The position numbers were made by a program, and so were the translations under genes. A stretch of DNA of 64,000 bases, from positions 725,645-789,644 of the forward strand of contig NW_003314296.1 in the NCBI RefSeq assembly GCF_000143415.4, in the 5' to 3' direction. Shown here in pieces: positions 45,376-55,816 of the stretch (positions within the stretch are counted from its first letter, which is position 1; each line of letters begins with the position of its first letter). The notes beneath the pieces are model-generated. The model ran no database searches. It was not told where the DNA came from and saw nothing but the letters and a program-made list of their open reading frames with translations. The stretch comes from Selaginella moellendorffii. Lineage: Eukaryota > Streptophyta > Lycopodiopsida > Selaginellales > Selaginellaceae.

Positions 45376-46009
45376 ACCCACAAGGTTTGCATTGGGTTAT
45401 AGTGTTTCCCTAAAGTCTTAGACTGTGGAAAGGAAAAGGAGTAGTCCTTTTGTGTAGTGATTAAACATATAATCATGTGGCAAGGAAGTTTTAGAGGTGG
45501 ATAGGACTTAGTGGTCAGGCCTTCAGGCCTTTGGGCCTTAACCCAATGATAGTGTTTGCAAGCACAGTTATGGATGGAAAGAGATTAGGTTGGAACTGAA
45601 AAAGGGATATTAAGGAAAGGTGTTCTTTATGTCTCTGGGCATCATAAGGATGCTAAAATGTGGTCATAAAATGACCACTCATGGATAGATGGCTCAGTCT
45701 TTAGGGGACAATATTGTGGTATAGGTGGTTTTGGGGTACGAATTAGATAAAGGTGAATGGATATAACCTTAGTGTAATGGGATGATATGTTATTGGTATC
45801 TTTAGGTGTTTATCCTGGGATTGGACATGTGGAACATTTGAACCAAATGCAAAAGTTAAGTGGTATACAAGTCATTCATGAGGCTAGCAAGTCCTTAAGA
45901 TGGGAATAAAATTTATAAAGATGGTGAGTGAGACTCCTCTAAGTGGTCAAAGGTGTGGTTAAGTGATTTAGTTGCTTACATAAGAAGGATGTTCTAAATA
46001 TTACTTTTT
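45376..46009. other. Non-coding sequence inside the retroelement nest
   Basis: No open frame of note and no match to the other repeats in the window that I could see. It may be internal sequence of the older gypsy relic. Confidence 0.4.
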
Positions 46010-47570
46010 ATAACCCATTTAATTTATATGAATTTTTGGTGATGCCATTTAGATTGAATAATTCTTTGGAGACTTTTTGAATGATATTCTTTACAATATG
46101 TTAAAGGTGACTATTAATTTCATTGATAATGTCTTGATCCACTTTAAGGGGACATAAGAGGAACACACTTGTGATGTTTGTAAAATATTGGGATTAGCTA
46201 TAGGAAGTTAGTTTGACATTGATACAATCAAAATGCATATATCTTAAGTATTATATTTTTCATGAAGATTTATAATCTGATTTTGACAAACTTGTGGATA
46301 TTATGAAGTTCTATACTCCAAAGTGCGTGAACAATGTGCAACACTTTCTTGGCAAGGTACAATATATTTTTCATGTTATTATCTTTTTTATCATTGCAAG
46401 CATTAATGAAGTTGTTCATATTATTTTTCATCTAATTTGGGATTGTGAACAAGCATTTGCAAATCTCAAAGATGTGTTAACAACTTTTCTAGTTTTTGAG
46501 TATTTAGACTACACTCAACCTTTTGTAGATGTTTTTGATATTATCTCAAAGGTGTGTTGATGCAAGAGAGCATGATTGTGTTTGGTTAATATAATTCTAT
46601 TATATATATTAGCCATATGTTGCAACCAATGAAGGTGAATTACTCCATGATAACAAAAGTTTCAAAAAGATTTATATGTATTTGCATAGTTTTTATACAT
46701 TGTTAAAAGGTGATTATGTTGCAATCTTTTCATTATTAAAGTAGAAGAACTTTGCTAGTGTAGCGCATGTGATCATGGGATGAGATTTGAATATACTATT
46801 ACTGTGGATCCTTGGAACCTTCGGGGATAAATAGGGATAAAATAACTATTAAGGGCTCTCTCATCCTTTTTCAGTTAGTTTAAGGGGAGAAAAATAATCT
46901 GGTATCAGAGCAAATGGCATGGGTTCAAATCCTATTGATTAGTGGGCATCCATGCGTATGTCCTTCCAAAAGCTCTTTTATCAATTAATTGCCTCTTTTC
47001 CAGTTGGCTTAAGGGGAAAGAGATAAGGTGTGCTATAGTTAGTTTTACAATGTAGTGGGATCTAAAACTTCACCCATAATAACTCTTCTATTCAAGTTAA
47101 GCATACAAGATATTATCATATGACTGAAAAGTTATATAAATCTTTCTATTAGTCAAAGATATGATATGATATTATTTGGTATGTGCATAGTTGAGTTTGG
47201 TACTAAACTTATAATACTATCTTTATTGTTATAAGATAATTAGAGTTAATTGTAGTTTGATATTGAATTGGTGGCATTTTATTTGATGGGGCCTTTTTCA
47301 TAGTCAGAGTGTGTTATTATTGTTTTTTACTACTTTACTTGGTGGGTGGAAATTGGTGCTAATGCTAGTACATCTATGACTGGTATTAAATACTTTCTCC
47401 TTAATTGAGTGGTATTTCAGTATTCTCATCTAGAGCTGATTTTCTTAGACAATAGTTGTACATTTATAGATGAGGCATTTTATATTTTGACATCTTAACT
47501 AAGGATATATCACACTTTCACAAGTGTTTATCATCCACAAATGAATAATTTGGTGAAATAGCTCATTGGA
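46010..47570 (+). mobile_element. Old Ty3/gypsy relic, plus strand
   Basis: Scattered pol motifs with many stops: LYEFLVMPFRLNN (RT core) near 46030; NVQHFLGKVQYI and later CEQAFANLKDVLTTFLVFEY (RT/RNase H connection) within 46294-46560; SVYHPQMNNLVK (integrase core end) near 47530. Much more decayed than the chromovirus and opposite in orientation. Confidence 0.65.
46755..46911 (+). repeat. LTR-end fragment with tRNA-iMet primer site
   Basis: TGGTATCAGAGC at 46900-46911 is a perfect initiator-Met primer site. The preceding GTGATCATGGGATGAGATTT block also occurs at about 57780, where the site reads TGGTATCGAAGC (57926-57937). This marks another LTR family nested here. Confidence 0.6.
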
Positions 47571-47864
47571 CCTTCAAAAGGATGATCACAATATATAAAA
47601 AAATTTAATATTGAGATTAAGATTGTTAATTTTCATGTCTTCAATATGTGTATATCATAGGGGTATATGGTGTTTTACCATATAAAGTATTATATATAGT
47701 CATGATCTAACATTGCCAATAAAGTTTAGTTTACTTTTACAATTGCTATAAGTTGATAATATTAGGACCTAGGATTAATATTTGATGACCATTCTTGCAC
47801 TACTTGGAGCGAAGTTTGTTAAACACTTCTGCCACATATAAATGGGACAATAGCAATGTTATGT

Positions 47865-48720
47865 GGAGTATAAAGTTGTCACAAATGTGATTTTAGGTAT
47901 CAAAAGTTACTTGTCGGCCAATCCTTACGGACACTCTTTTCTTACTGCCACAATGGCAGGAGGTTGGTATTACTGGACCCGTTATCAATTCTCACTTGGC
48001 CTAGTTGAGAGACTTCCCAATAACCATGTACTTAGATTGGATAAACATAAGGTATGAACCCCTATGTGTTTCTTGTTGAGTATACTCGGCCTAATTTGAG
48101 AAACTTGTGTCATTGGCTTGCACTTGCTAGTATCAAAAACCCCCATGATATTGAGCTCGGTGCCTCAATATCGCTAGATGATAGCTTATCGTGTTTATTA
48201 AACACCCTCACTATCATACCCTTTGTGTTAGTCTCATTTTAGTCCCAAATGCTATTTATAAAAAGTGTCTAGATTTGCTCATTTGGCATATCTACAGAAT
48301 GTAAAGATTCTCCTGAGCATAATGGTGTTCGTCCCATGTCCCAATTCGCAATCTAGGGATATTCCATATTTAGTAAATTTCAAGTTTATTCCAGAGACTA
48401 ACTTCTAGTACTAAGGGAGGCTTGGGGTGAAAGCCCAAATCATGTCTTCCTCAAAAAAGGGGGTGGGGGGGGGGAAAGGGTTATTGGGGGTTTTAAACAT
48501 ATAGTACAGATAGTGGGTAGGTTAAGCATGGCTAACTAACTTGAAGCATAGTCTAGCTCCCGCTTATATGCCTATCTTTGTTTTGCATCTAACTTGGGTT
48601 TAAGCCCAAGTTCCACACTATGCTAGCTGGTGGAATACCCATGGCTTTGCGTTAGGCCACTAGTATACCGAAATAGCGCCAAACTCCATTTGGCTCCGTT
48701 TTGTATGTTGGTCCTAGCAT
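47865..48720 (+). repeat. Third, diverged fragment of the gag-protease element repeat
   Basis: Collinear with 33485-34260: CACAAATGTG, then GGCCAATCC-like text, then a TCAATAATGCTT/TCAATATCGCTA block, GGTGTT, TCCCAATTC, GGGGTGAAAGCC and CACCAGTATGC-like sequence. Much more diverged than copy B. A 12-G tract at about 48463-48474 lies inside. Confidence 0.6.
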
Positions 48721-49013
48721 TAGGATGCTGGTTGCTCTAGGACTGTTCCAAGTTGCTCTAGACTCTTGTTCCTTCATTCTTTGGGGTATATGCTCGGGAG
48801 TTGCTCCATGGTCCGGTTCCATCACTCGGCTCCATGCTTGGGAGTTTGGCATTGTTCCTTCGTTCAGTGGCCCAAGGCCTTGAACTTCAGATTCTACACC
48901 ACTGTCCTTTGGACACATGGCATATGACATGGAGGGTTTAGGTTCCGCTTCATAGTGTTATCCTATGGTAAATCACTATAGAATAAAGAGTAAAAACCAC
49001 ATGCACTACAAAA

Positions 49014-49205
49014 GTGGATGATTGGTATTTGTTTATTTTCCCAATTTTACAGTGTATAATTTACCTAAAGGGCTCTTTGCTTAGTAGAAAGGATTGTATT
49101 AAGTGTTGTGGCAAGTTAGATTCCAAATTTATGATCATCACCAATTTATGTCATCATTGTGATGAACTTGGATATTATAAAATTGATTATTCACAATTGA
49201 AGAAT
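49014..49205 (+). pseudogene. Relic of a retrotransposon CCHC (zinc knuckle) region
   Basis: The frame ends CHHCDELGYYKIDYSQLKNK. Copia gag proteins have C-x2-C-x3-GH-x4-C followed by P-x-LKNK; here the first Cys pair is kept while His and the last Cys are both Tyr. No further copia motifs nearby. Confidence 0.45.
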
Positions 49206-49551
49206 AAGTAATAAAGAAAAAAGAATAGTTAATCTTTTATTAGCAATAAGTTGAATATTAAAAAGTTGCAAAATTTGTAATGTGAAGATGACAAAAAAGA
49301 CTATTCTGATTAAAGGAAGAGACTTTTAATCACTATTTGATAACTCAACTATATGTAGAATAATTAAAGGAACCTCAAGAGAAGGCATAACATAGTTTAG
49401 GCAAGGTTAAACATCTTTGTCTTTGTTATTTAGTGCTGGGTCATAACAGTGTATTATTTGAAGTTGTTGAAGTTAGGAAGCTAGACAACTTGCATCCCTC
49501 ACAAAGCATTGTTTGTAATACATAGAAATACTGTTCTTCTTTATTCAAAAT

Positions 49552-49842
49552 TCAAGATTGTTTCTTTAGTGGGATATGGCTGAAATCAAATATCTCCTTG
49601 AGACTGAAAATAAGTTTCTGTGCATCTTGATCTCCATCTGATGACAATTCTTCCACCATATAAGCAACAACATCATCCCTAATATTGTCCTCGAACTCCA
49701 CATGCTCTCCATCACTAAAAACAGCTTCTCCTCCTTCCTCTGAACCACCTAAGCTTGACAATGAACTCAGAATGGACTCATAAGACATTGTATGTAAAAA
49801 AGAACAAATAAAAAGTTTTGTTTCTGCTAAATTCAATGTCAT
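49552..49842 (-). CDS. Acidic short hypothetical protein or gene fragment
   Basis: 96 codons from 49842, or 78 from the Met at 49788 (MSYESILSSLSSLGGSE). It is strongly acidic with coding-like composition (DDVVAYMVEELSSDGDQDAQ) and stands out from the AT-rich flanks. No domain recognised, no upstream exon found. It may be a broken exon. Confidence 0.3.
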   Translation of the reverse strand: MTLNLAETKLFICSFLHTMSYESILSSLSSLGGSEEGGEAVFSDGEHVEFEDNIRDDVVAYMVEELSSDGDQDAQKLIFSLKEIFDFSHIPLKKQS

Positions 49843-50119
49843 ACAATAGTTTCAAAAAGCAAATTGGCGGCAGAAGTATGCGTGCTTGGTAACAAGACAC
49901 ATCTCAACAGCAAACATGAAAAAATTGACTTGGCATTTTCCTGCATGATGTAAAGCATAAGCTTTAAGGAGAATGATAGAGAGCACTTACCTTGTGAATT
50001 CAATGCTCTTGAAGTTTTGTCATGTCAGGAAGTTTGCATGTTAAGAATGGCACATCTAGGGTAAGCATCTAAACATTCACCAACAAAGAAAGCACATAAA
50101 GACTGTACTTACTATAGCT

Positions 50120-50345
50120 ACCGTCTCGTTTCTTTGTTTTCTTCTGGAAAGTTTACTGAGGTCAGATGGTATCCGGTAGCTGGTTTGATCAGCACTCTCA
50201 AGCTGGAAGCATTAGAAACCAGCTCCAGGGACTCGTTCCAGACTCAAGTCTAGATATTGAGAGATGAGAGTGTGTAAACATCTTCTGGGATGCAGCCTGT
50301 GAGCTGGTTCCAGCGTGCCTGAGTTTCAAGAGCCAGGGCGCTGCC
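50120..50345 (-). pseudogene. Leucine-rich-repeat relic
   Basis: Minus strand reads NQLTGCIPEDVYTLSSL then shifts frame to reach YLDLS-like codons, and later PSDLSKLS. That is the LRR pattern of receptor kinases, broken by at least one shift and a stop. No kinase part nearby. Confidence 0.5.
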
Positions 50346-50425
50346 TAAGTCACTGCCGAGAAATGTAAAGTGAAATAGATTTAGTAAGGGTTAGGGCATT
50401 AAAGGCATTTTGCAAAGGGCAAGCT

Positions 50426-52120
50426 ATGGCGCGAACAGAGCAGGAGCGCAGTGGATGCGTCACAGGTTTGTGGTCTCTCTTTCGACCAAAAAAGGCGCAC
50501 AAGGGCGACAACAAGGTCCACCCGGAAGCCATGGACGCGGCGGCCTCGAAGCTGAAGGTCCAAGATCGTGTGTGTGAGGCCGTCTCGGGAGAAGCCATGG
50601 AAGCCGCCGCCTTGAAGTTGAAGGAACTCAGGCACGAGGTGAAAATCGTCTTAGAAGCGATACGGCAGGAGCGAGGGCACAAGGAACCGATCAAGCCGAT
50701 CAAGCCGGAACTAGAGAAGGAGGACGAAGAGGAGAATCAAGAGAAGAAAGCGGAGCAGCTGAAGGAAGAGAAGAAAGCCGAGCAGGTGAACGAGGAGGAG
50801 AAAGAAGCCGATCAGATGAAGCCGATGAAGCTGGAACAAAAGGAGGAAAACGAAGCCGAGAAGCAGCTGAAGGAGGAGGAGCAAGAGAAGAAAGCTGAGC
50901 AGCTGAGCAAGGAGGAGCAAGAGAAGCTGAACGAGGAGGAGAAAGAAGCCGATGAGACGAAGGAACTCAGGCGCGAGGTGAAACAGGAGCAGCTGGAACG
51001 AGAGGAGAAGAATCAGCCGAATCAGCCGATCAAGCCGATCAAGCCGATCAAGCAAGAGCAGGAACAGGAGGAGGAGCAGCGGATGAAGCCGATGAAGCAG
51101 CAGCTGGAACAAGAGGAGGAGCAGACGATCAAGCCGATCAAGCAGCCGCTGGAACGGGAAGACGATCAAGAGAAGATGAAGCAGCAGGAGAATGACAAGC
51201 CCAAGCAGGAGGAGCAGCGACCCAAGCCAATTCTACTGCCAGCCGGGGGTCGTCGTCCAGGTATGGTTCCTTTTGCTTCTCGCATTCTTCTTCTACTGTG
51301 ACTCACGATGGCCTTCTGGACTTGCAGGTTCCAGGCCGAAGATGGTTCGCTTCTCTTCCTCAGCGGAGGACATTCTTCCCGACGGCACCCGACGGTGGAG
51401 TGAAACCCATCTTAGCGATGGCCGAGGGGGCTATGTTGAGTTCGCGTATCTCGAAGCTTTCCACAAGGCAAACCGGTGGCTAAACCAGAGGGGAAAAACC
51501 GAGAAGAAGATCCGCAGCTTGGAAGAGGAAAAGCGCGAGGAAACAGAAGAGGAGAAGCACGAGGAAAAGTCTTGGAGTGTTAGCGCACTCCGGATTCTGA
51601 TCAGACTCACCGAGCAGCTTTACGAGGAGCTCAACGGCAAATCCAGCGACCGAGAGAGGATCAAGCGAGCACGGAAGATGATGAGGCTCCAGAAAATGCT
51701 GGATAGGATCCCGAGTGAGAGGAAACCGTGGAAGAAGCTTCAGTCCGGCGAGGTGGTCTTTGTGAAGGAGGCAAAAGAACTATATGATCGTGCAGGGAGA
51801 GATTTTGTTGCCGAATTCAAGAGGAGACAGGTAAGTTTGATATACCTTTCAGATTCCAGATGGCCGTTTGCTAACTTCCGTGTTTGTTGTAGAGAGCTGG
51901 AGTGAACAATGAGTGCTTGTTTTGTCGGAACCATGATAGCGAGAAGATGATCGGCCGGGCTGGAGCGAACTCTAAGACGACTAGACCCTGGGTTTACCTG
52001 AGAAGAGAACACGAGCAAACTGTTCTAAGCACGTTGAAGAAACGAGAAATGAAGTTGGCTCCGAGCTCGAGAAGTTGGCTGCAAGGATTGGTCAACTGGA
52101 GGCCAGTGCTCGGACTCTAG
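50426..52120 (+). CDS. Glu/Lys-rich coiled-coil protein of unknown function, C-terminus probably frameshifted
   Basis: Three exons: 50426-51260, 51328-51830, 51893-52120; 1566 nt, 521 aa. Exon 1 is almost all charged repeats (KKAEQLKEE, EEKEADQMKPMKLEQ, PIKPIKPIKQEQEQ), predicted coiled coil with Lys-Pro-Ile breaks. Exon 2 has a more globular part (ILPDGTRRWSETHLSDGRGG; SALRILIRLTEQLYEEL; DRAGRDFVAEFKRRQ). Exon 3 has CLFCRNHDSEK. In exon 3, from about 52045, a second frame reads a heptad-like SELEKLAARIGQLEASART, while the in-frame version ends in a Trp/Arg-rich tail and TAG. So the ancestral protein was probably longer. Family unknown to me; perhaps lineage-specific. Decayed copies of its 3' part follow directly. 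Confidence 0.6.
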
Positions 52121-54420
52121 CATCGGAGAAGCCAACTCTCAAGAGTCAAATCCAGAAGTTGGATCTCCAAGCAAGTTGAGCAGCACAGGAGGAGGCCACT
52201 AAAGCTATAGACCAGTTAAGTCGAGAGAAGATCGACCTTCTCGAGGACTCGACTCCAAAGATTTGCAACTGTCCAAGATGTGAAAGCAGTGCGTGACGAC
52301 CGTGTCTCGGGGCTCCAGGCGGAGAAGTCCATCACACTTCAGGCGTCTAAACAGGCCAGCGACCAGCCTCCACACTCTTCTAAGTCAAGAGAAGATCAAT
52401 GGATCAAGTTTGACTGCACTCTACAGTGTCTGGAGCAAGGAGGGATCTATCTTATCAGCTTTCCAGTCGACGGAGATGAGACAGGAGATACTGCTGCGGT
52501 ATAATGTTCACAGCTTGAAGGAATAGTAGCAAGGGAACGACTGCAACGAGATGGTGATGGCGAGAATATGATATAGCTGAAGCTGCTCGTGACAGTGGGG
52601 GTATTCGGATTCACAGAGAGGGCTGCAGAGACTATAAGACAGACTACGCTCGACTTTCTCTGTCATCTGGTAGAGCTCTCTAGTTGACGGAGACTTTGAA
52701 AACGGGTCAGGGCTGTCCAGGAATGCTCGTACAGCTGCTCGGATGAAAGTATCAGCAAAGAACTGAGTGTCAGATTGCTTCAAGGGAAATCGAATCCAAA
52801 AGTTGGAGCGGGAAAACTCGGAGCTGTGGCCAAATATCCAAGCAAGTCGAGCACCACAATAGCAGGTCACTAAAGCGTCAAGTAGACCAGTCTCCACACT
52901 CTAAGTCGAGGGAAGATCAACGACTGGAATTGAAAGTTTCGGAAGATGGTGGCCGAGATGGAGAGTCGAAAGCGGCGGTTGACGAGGCTCCAGGCGGAGC
53001 AGTTGGCTGGAAGTGCAGCAGAGTCCATCAAACTTCGGCATCTAAACAGGCTAGAGACCCGCCTCCACACTCTTCTAAGTCAATAGAAGATCAATGGATC
53101 AAGTTGGGCTACACTCTACAGTGTCTGGAGCAAGGAGGGATCTATCTTATCAGCTTTCCAGTGGATGGAGATGATTCAGGAGCGCCTGCTGCGGTAAGGC
53201 TGTCCATGATAGTAGTGAGGAACAACGTAAACCAGTGTCAGATGGCTGCAAGATGGCGAGAAGACGATATAACTGAAGCTGCTCGTGACTGGGGTTTCGG
53301 ATGGCTGTGGAGACTATAAGACAGACTATGCTAGACGTTCTCTGTCATCTGGTGGAATGAGGGAAGTGTTCGGACAGGAGTTCTTGAAGGAGAAGCCCCA
53401 GGGGATAATGGCTGACGGAGTTGAATCCGCTGCACGAGGTGGAGCTCTCGGCGAGGAGCACGTCGAGAAGAGGATGGCGGAGTTTGGAAGCGCAAAGGCG
53501 AGGCTGGAGAAGCAAGTAACTGGCGGCTGATGGAGAGGATCACGGGACTCGAGGCGCTGGAGGAGAGAGAGACGTGCCAGATGCAAAGCAAAGCTTTGGG
53601 CGACGAGCTCTGAAGGATGAAGAAGACAAGCGCAGAGGGTTGACGGATCAGATGGACGCTACATGCAACAAGAAGGAGCATCTGGCTTCGCAGGAAGCTG
53701 TGTTTTTGCATGCTTCCGCTCAAGCTTCTCAGCACGATCAAGGCCTGAAGTGGCGGAAGCATTCCCTAACTGTCAGAGGTTCTAAGCACGTCGAAGAAAC
53801 GAGAATGGAAGTTCAAGAAGTAACCAGCTCTCGAGAGTCAAATCCAGAACAGAGGTGCAAGCCAAGTACTGACAGCTCGAGCAGCACAGGGAAGCCTGCG
53901 CCAGAGACCAGTCTCCACACTTCTAAGTCAAGAGAATATCAACCTCGTCGAGGAGATATCCTCCCTCGACTCCAAAGTTTCGGAGATATCTTGATCGATC
54001 GGGAGATAGCAGATAATTTTGTCAAGATCTGGGCTTCTCAAGCGGAGGTCGCCGAGATGGTGGCCGAGATCGGAGCAGTCAGCCAGCCGAGTGGAGCAGA
54101 GTCCATCAAACGTCGGCGGGGGAACAGCGAGATGAAGGAGAAGATGAGATGCCAAGACGGATCAAGACAAAGCTCTCTAGTTGACGGAAACGGGACAAGA
54201 GCTTCAATGCTGTCCAGGATCGCTCTTACAGGTGCTTGGATGATAGAAGATGATGATGGCAAGATGATCTCGAACTCGAAGAAACTGCTTGTGACGGCGG
54301 AGCCAGAGGTTCGGCTTCACAAAGACTGAAAAACGGCTGATGTTCGCCTCTGACATGTGGAGACTACAAGAGCTGGAGTGAACTCTAAGACGAAGCAACA
54401 GTCATAAAGACAGAAGATCA
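52045..54420 (+). pseudogene. Decayed repeats of the coiled-coil gene's 3' part
   Basis: At least three related units. The exon 3 block at 52020-52200 (TCTAAGCACGTTGAAGAAAC, later GAGAGTCAAATCCAGAA-like) recurs at 53780-53930. The block CTACAGTGTCTGGAGCAAGG with GGATCTATCTTATCAGCTTT at about 52420-52465 recurs at about 53110-53155. GACTATAAGACAGACTA at about 52630 recurs at about 53313. GAACTCTAAGACGA of exon 3 recurs near 54380. Frames are open only in pieces (for example 53574-54329). This looks like serial duplication followed by loss. Confidence 0.7.
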
Positions 54421-55291
54421 GACGAGTTTCATGGAACGTGGAAGCTGGTGCAAAGCGATTCAGAGGTTCAATGGCCACCTTTACAATCGAGAAATGTGGA
54501 CTGAGGGTACGTAGAGTCATTCTTTTTTTCCTCTTCCATTCATTTCATCCGACACACAAATTGTGATGGTAGCTCCTTTAGTATCAGCAACAAATCCTAT
54601 GGTATATTTTTTGTTTTTTAATTTTCTCCTCTGGTGGAATATCTTCTGAGCTCCAACTTGGTCCAGATCGTAGCAGGCCGTCTCTTCGAGACTAAATAAA
54701 TAAAACATCTCAAAGGAGCTGCTTATTCTGGCCAACTTGTGAGTAAATAACCTTGAGAGATTATGTTTCTTTTCTATTTGGAAAATAGTCTGACTGCCAA
54801 CTTGGTCCAGATCATAGGAGGTTGCCAGAAGAATATGTAAATGAGGGTGGAGCAGGACTTGAAGCAGCGAAAGATAAAACCAGCGTCAGAGATCATAAGA
54901 ATCGAGCAAGTGGGAATGGAAAACTGTAAGATGATTTTAAAACTTGGAGAGAAAGGGAGCAGGCTGAAACAGCTAAGATCGAGCAGCAAAGATTGAGCAG
55001 CTTAAAGACGAAAAATTTCTTAAACCAAGCAGGGGCAGCAGGTTGAAAAATCGAAGTTTTAAGTTCGCCCAGCAGAGCAGGGGCAGCAGCTTCAAAAAGA
55101 AAAGTGGAAGCAGCTAAAGAGCAGTGACAAGTTTGATCGAGCAGCAGAATAGTTCAGACTCGTGATAGTTTTTTTCATATCATTTTCTTTGATTTAGCTG
55201 TAAAAACGATGATTTAATGTTCAAATTTATAATGTTTGAAAGGTCCGAGATCCGACTTTGATCTTAGCAACAAGATGACACCTAGAGCACG
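54421..55291. other. Tail of the decayed repeat block and intergenic DNA
   Basis: A short duplicated piece (CCAACTTGGTCCAGATC with AGGAGG- or AGCAGG-like continuation) occurs at about 54653 and 54800. Around 54960-55140 AGCAG/GGGGCAGCAG motifs repeat. No gene supported. Confidence 0.45.
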
Positions 55292-55816
55292 CTAGGGCTT
55301 GGCGGCGCGGCCGCTTGGCAAGGCATCCCCTGAAAAACTCGTGAACTTTACCATGTAGGCCGAGTATTTGCAATCTGTAGACTTGTCTCTAACATCGTGG
55401 ATCTTCTTGTACGTTTGCAAGGATTCCTGATCAGTTTGTCCCGTAACTCGATTAGAAAATGGAAAAACAAATCCAGCTCAGGAAAATAAGATCTTACATA
55501 GTTTGCTCCAGAGGCATTACCATCACATAGCATGTAAATTTGAACCGACCCGACCATATTTGAACGATCTTCAATCCACTGGGAGTTTAGCAACTCCACC
55601 TGTGAAATAAAAAGAACGAAACAATTAAAAACAATGATGAGAGTCATACTATTAACAAGAACCTCCAGTGGTTCTGGGAAAAAGCAAAATCACATGAGAC
55701 TAGAAGAATTCCAAAGCCTTTGAAGACGTGCACGTTGATAAAGGACGCTTTGCCTTAAATCTCCTGCTGGACTGTGGGGTAACGATGTTGATAGCGAAGG
55801 TGTTCGACTTTCTAGG
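55292..55816 (-). pseudogene. Coding-like multi-exon fragment, product unknown
   Basis: Minus strand: segment 55599-55498 (after TTTCACAG) reads VELLNSQWIEDRSNMVGSVQ and ends TAT/GTAAGATC; segment 55426-55292 (after GATCAG) continues ESLQTYKKIHDVRDKSTDCK and ends ALPSGRAAKP with TAG. The 71-bp intron and frame fit well. Upstream, 55816-55700 is open (SNTFAINIVTPQSSRRFK) but ends in TAG before a usable donor. No start found, so a broken gene or one with exons I cannot place. Confidence 0.4.

Noticed and set aside
50711..51169. A 152-codon Leu-rich minus-strand frame that looks like a membrane protein.
   Set aside because: It is the antisense of the GAG/AAG-rich coiled-coil exon, which always gives Leu/Phe runs.
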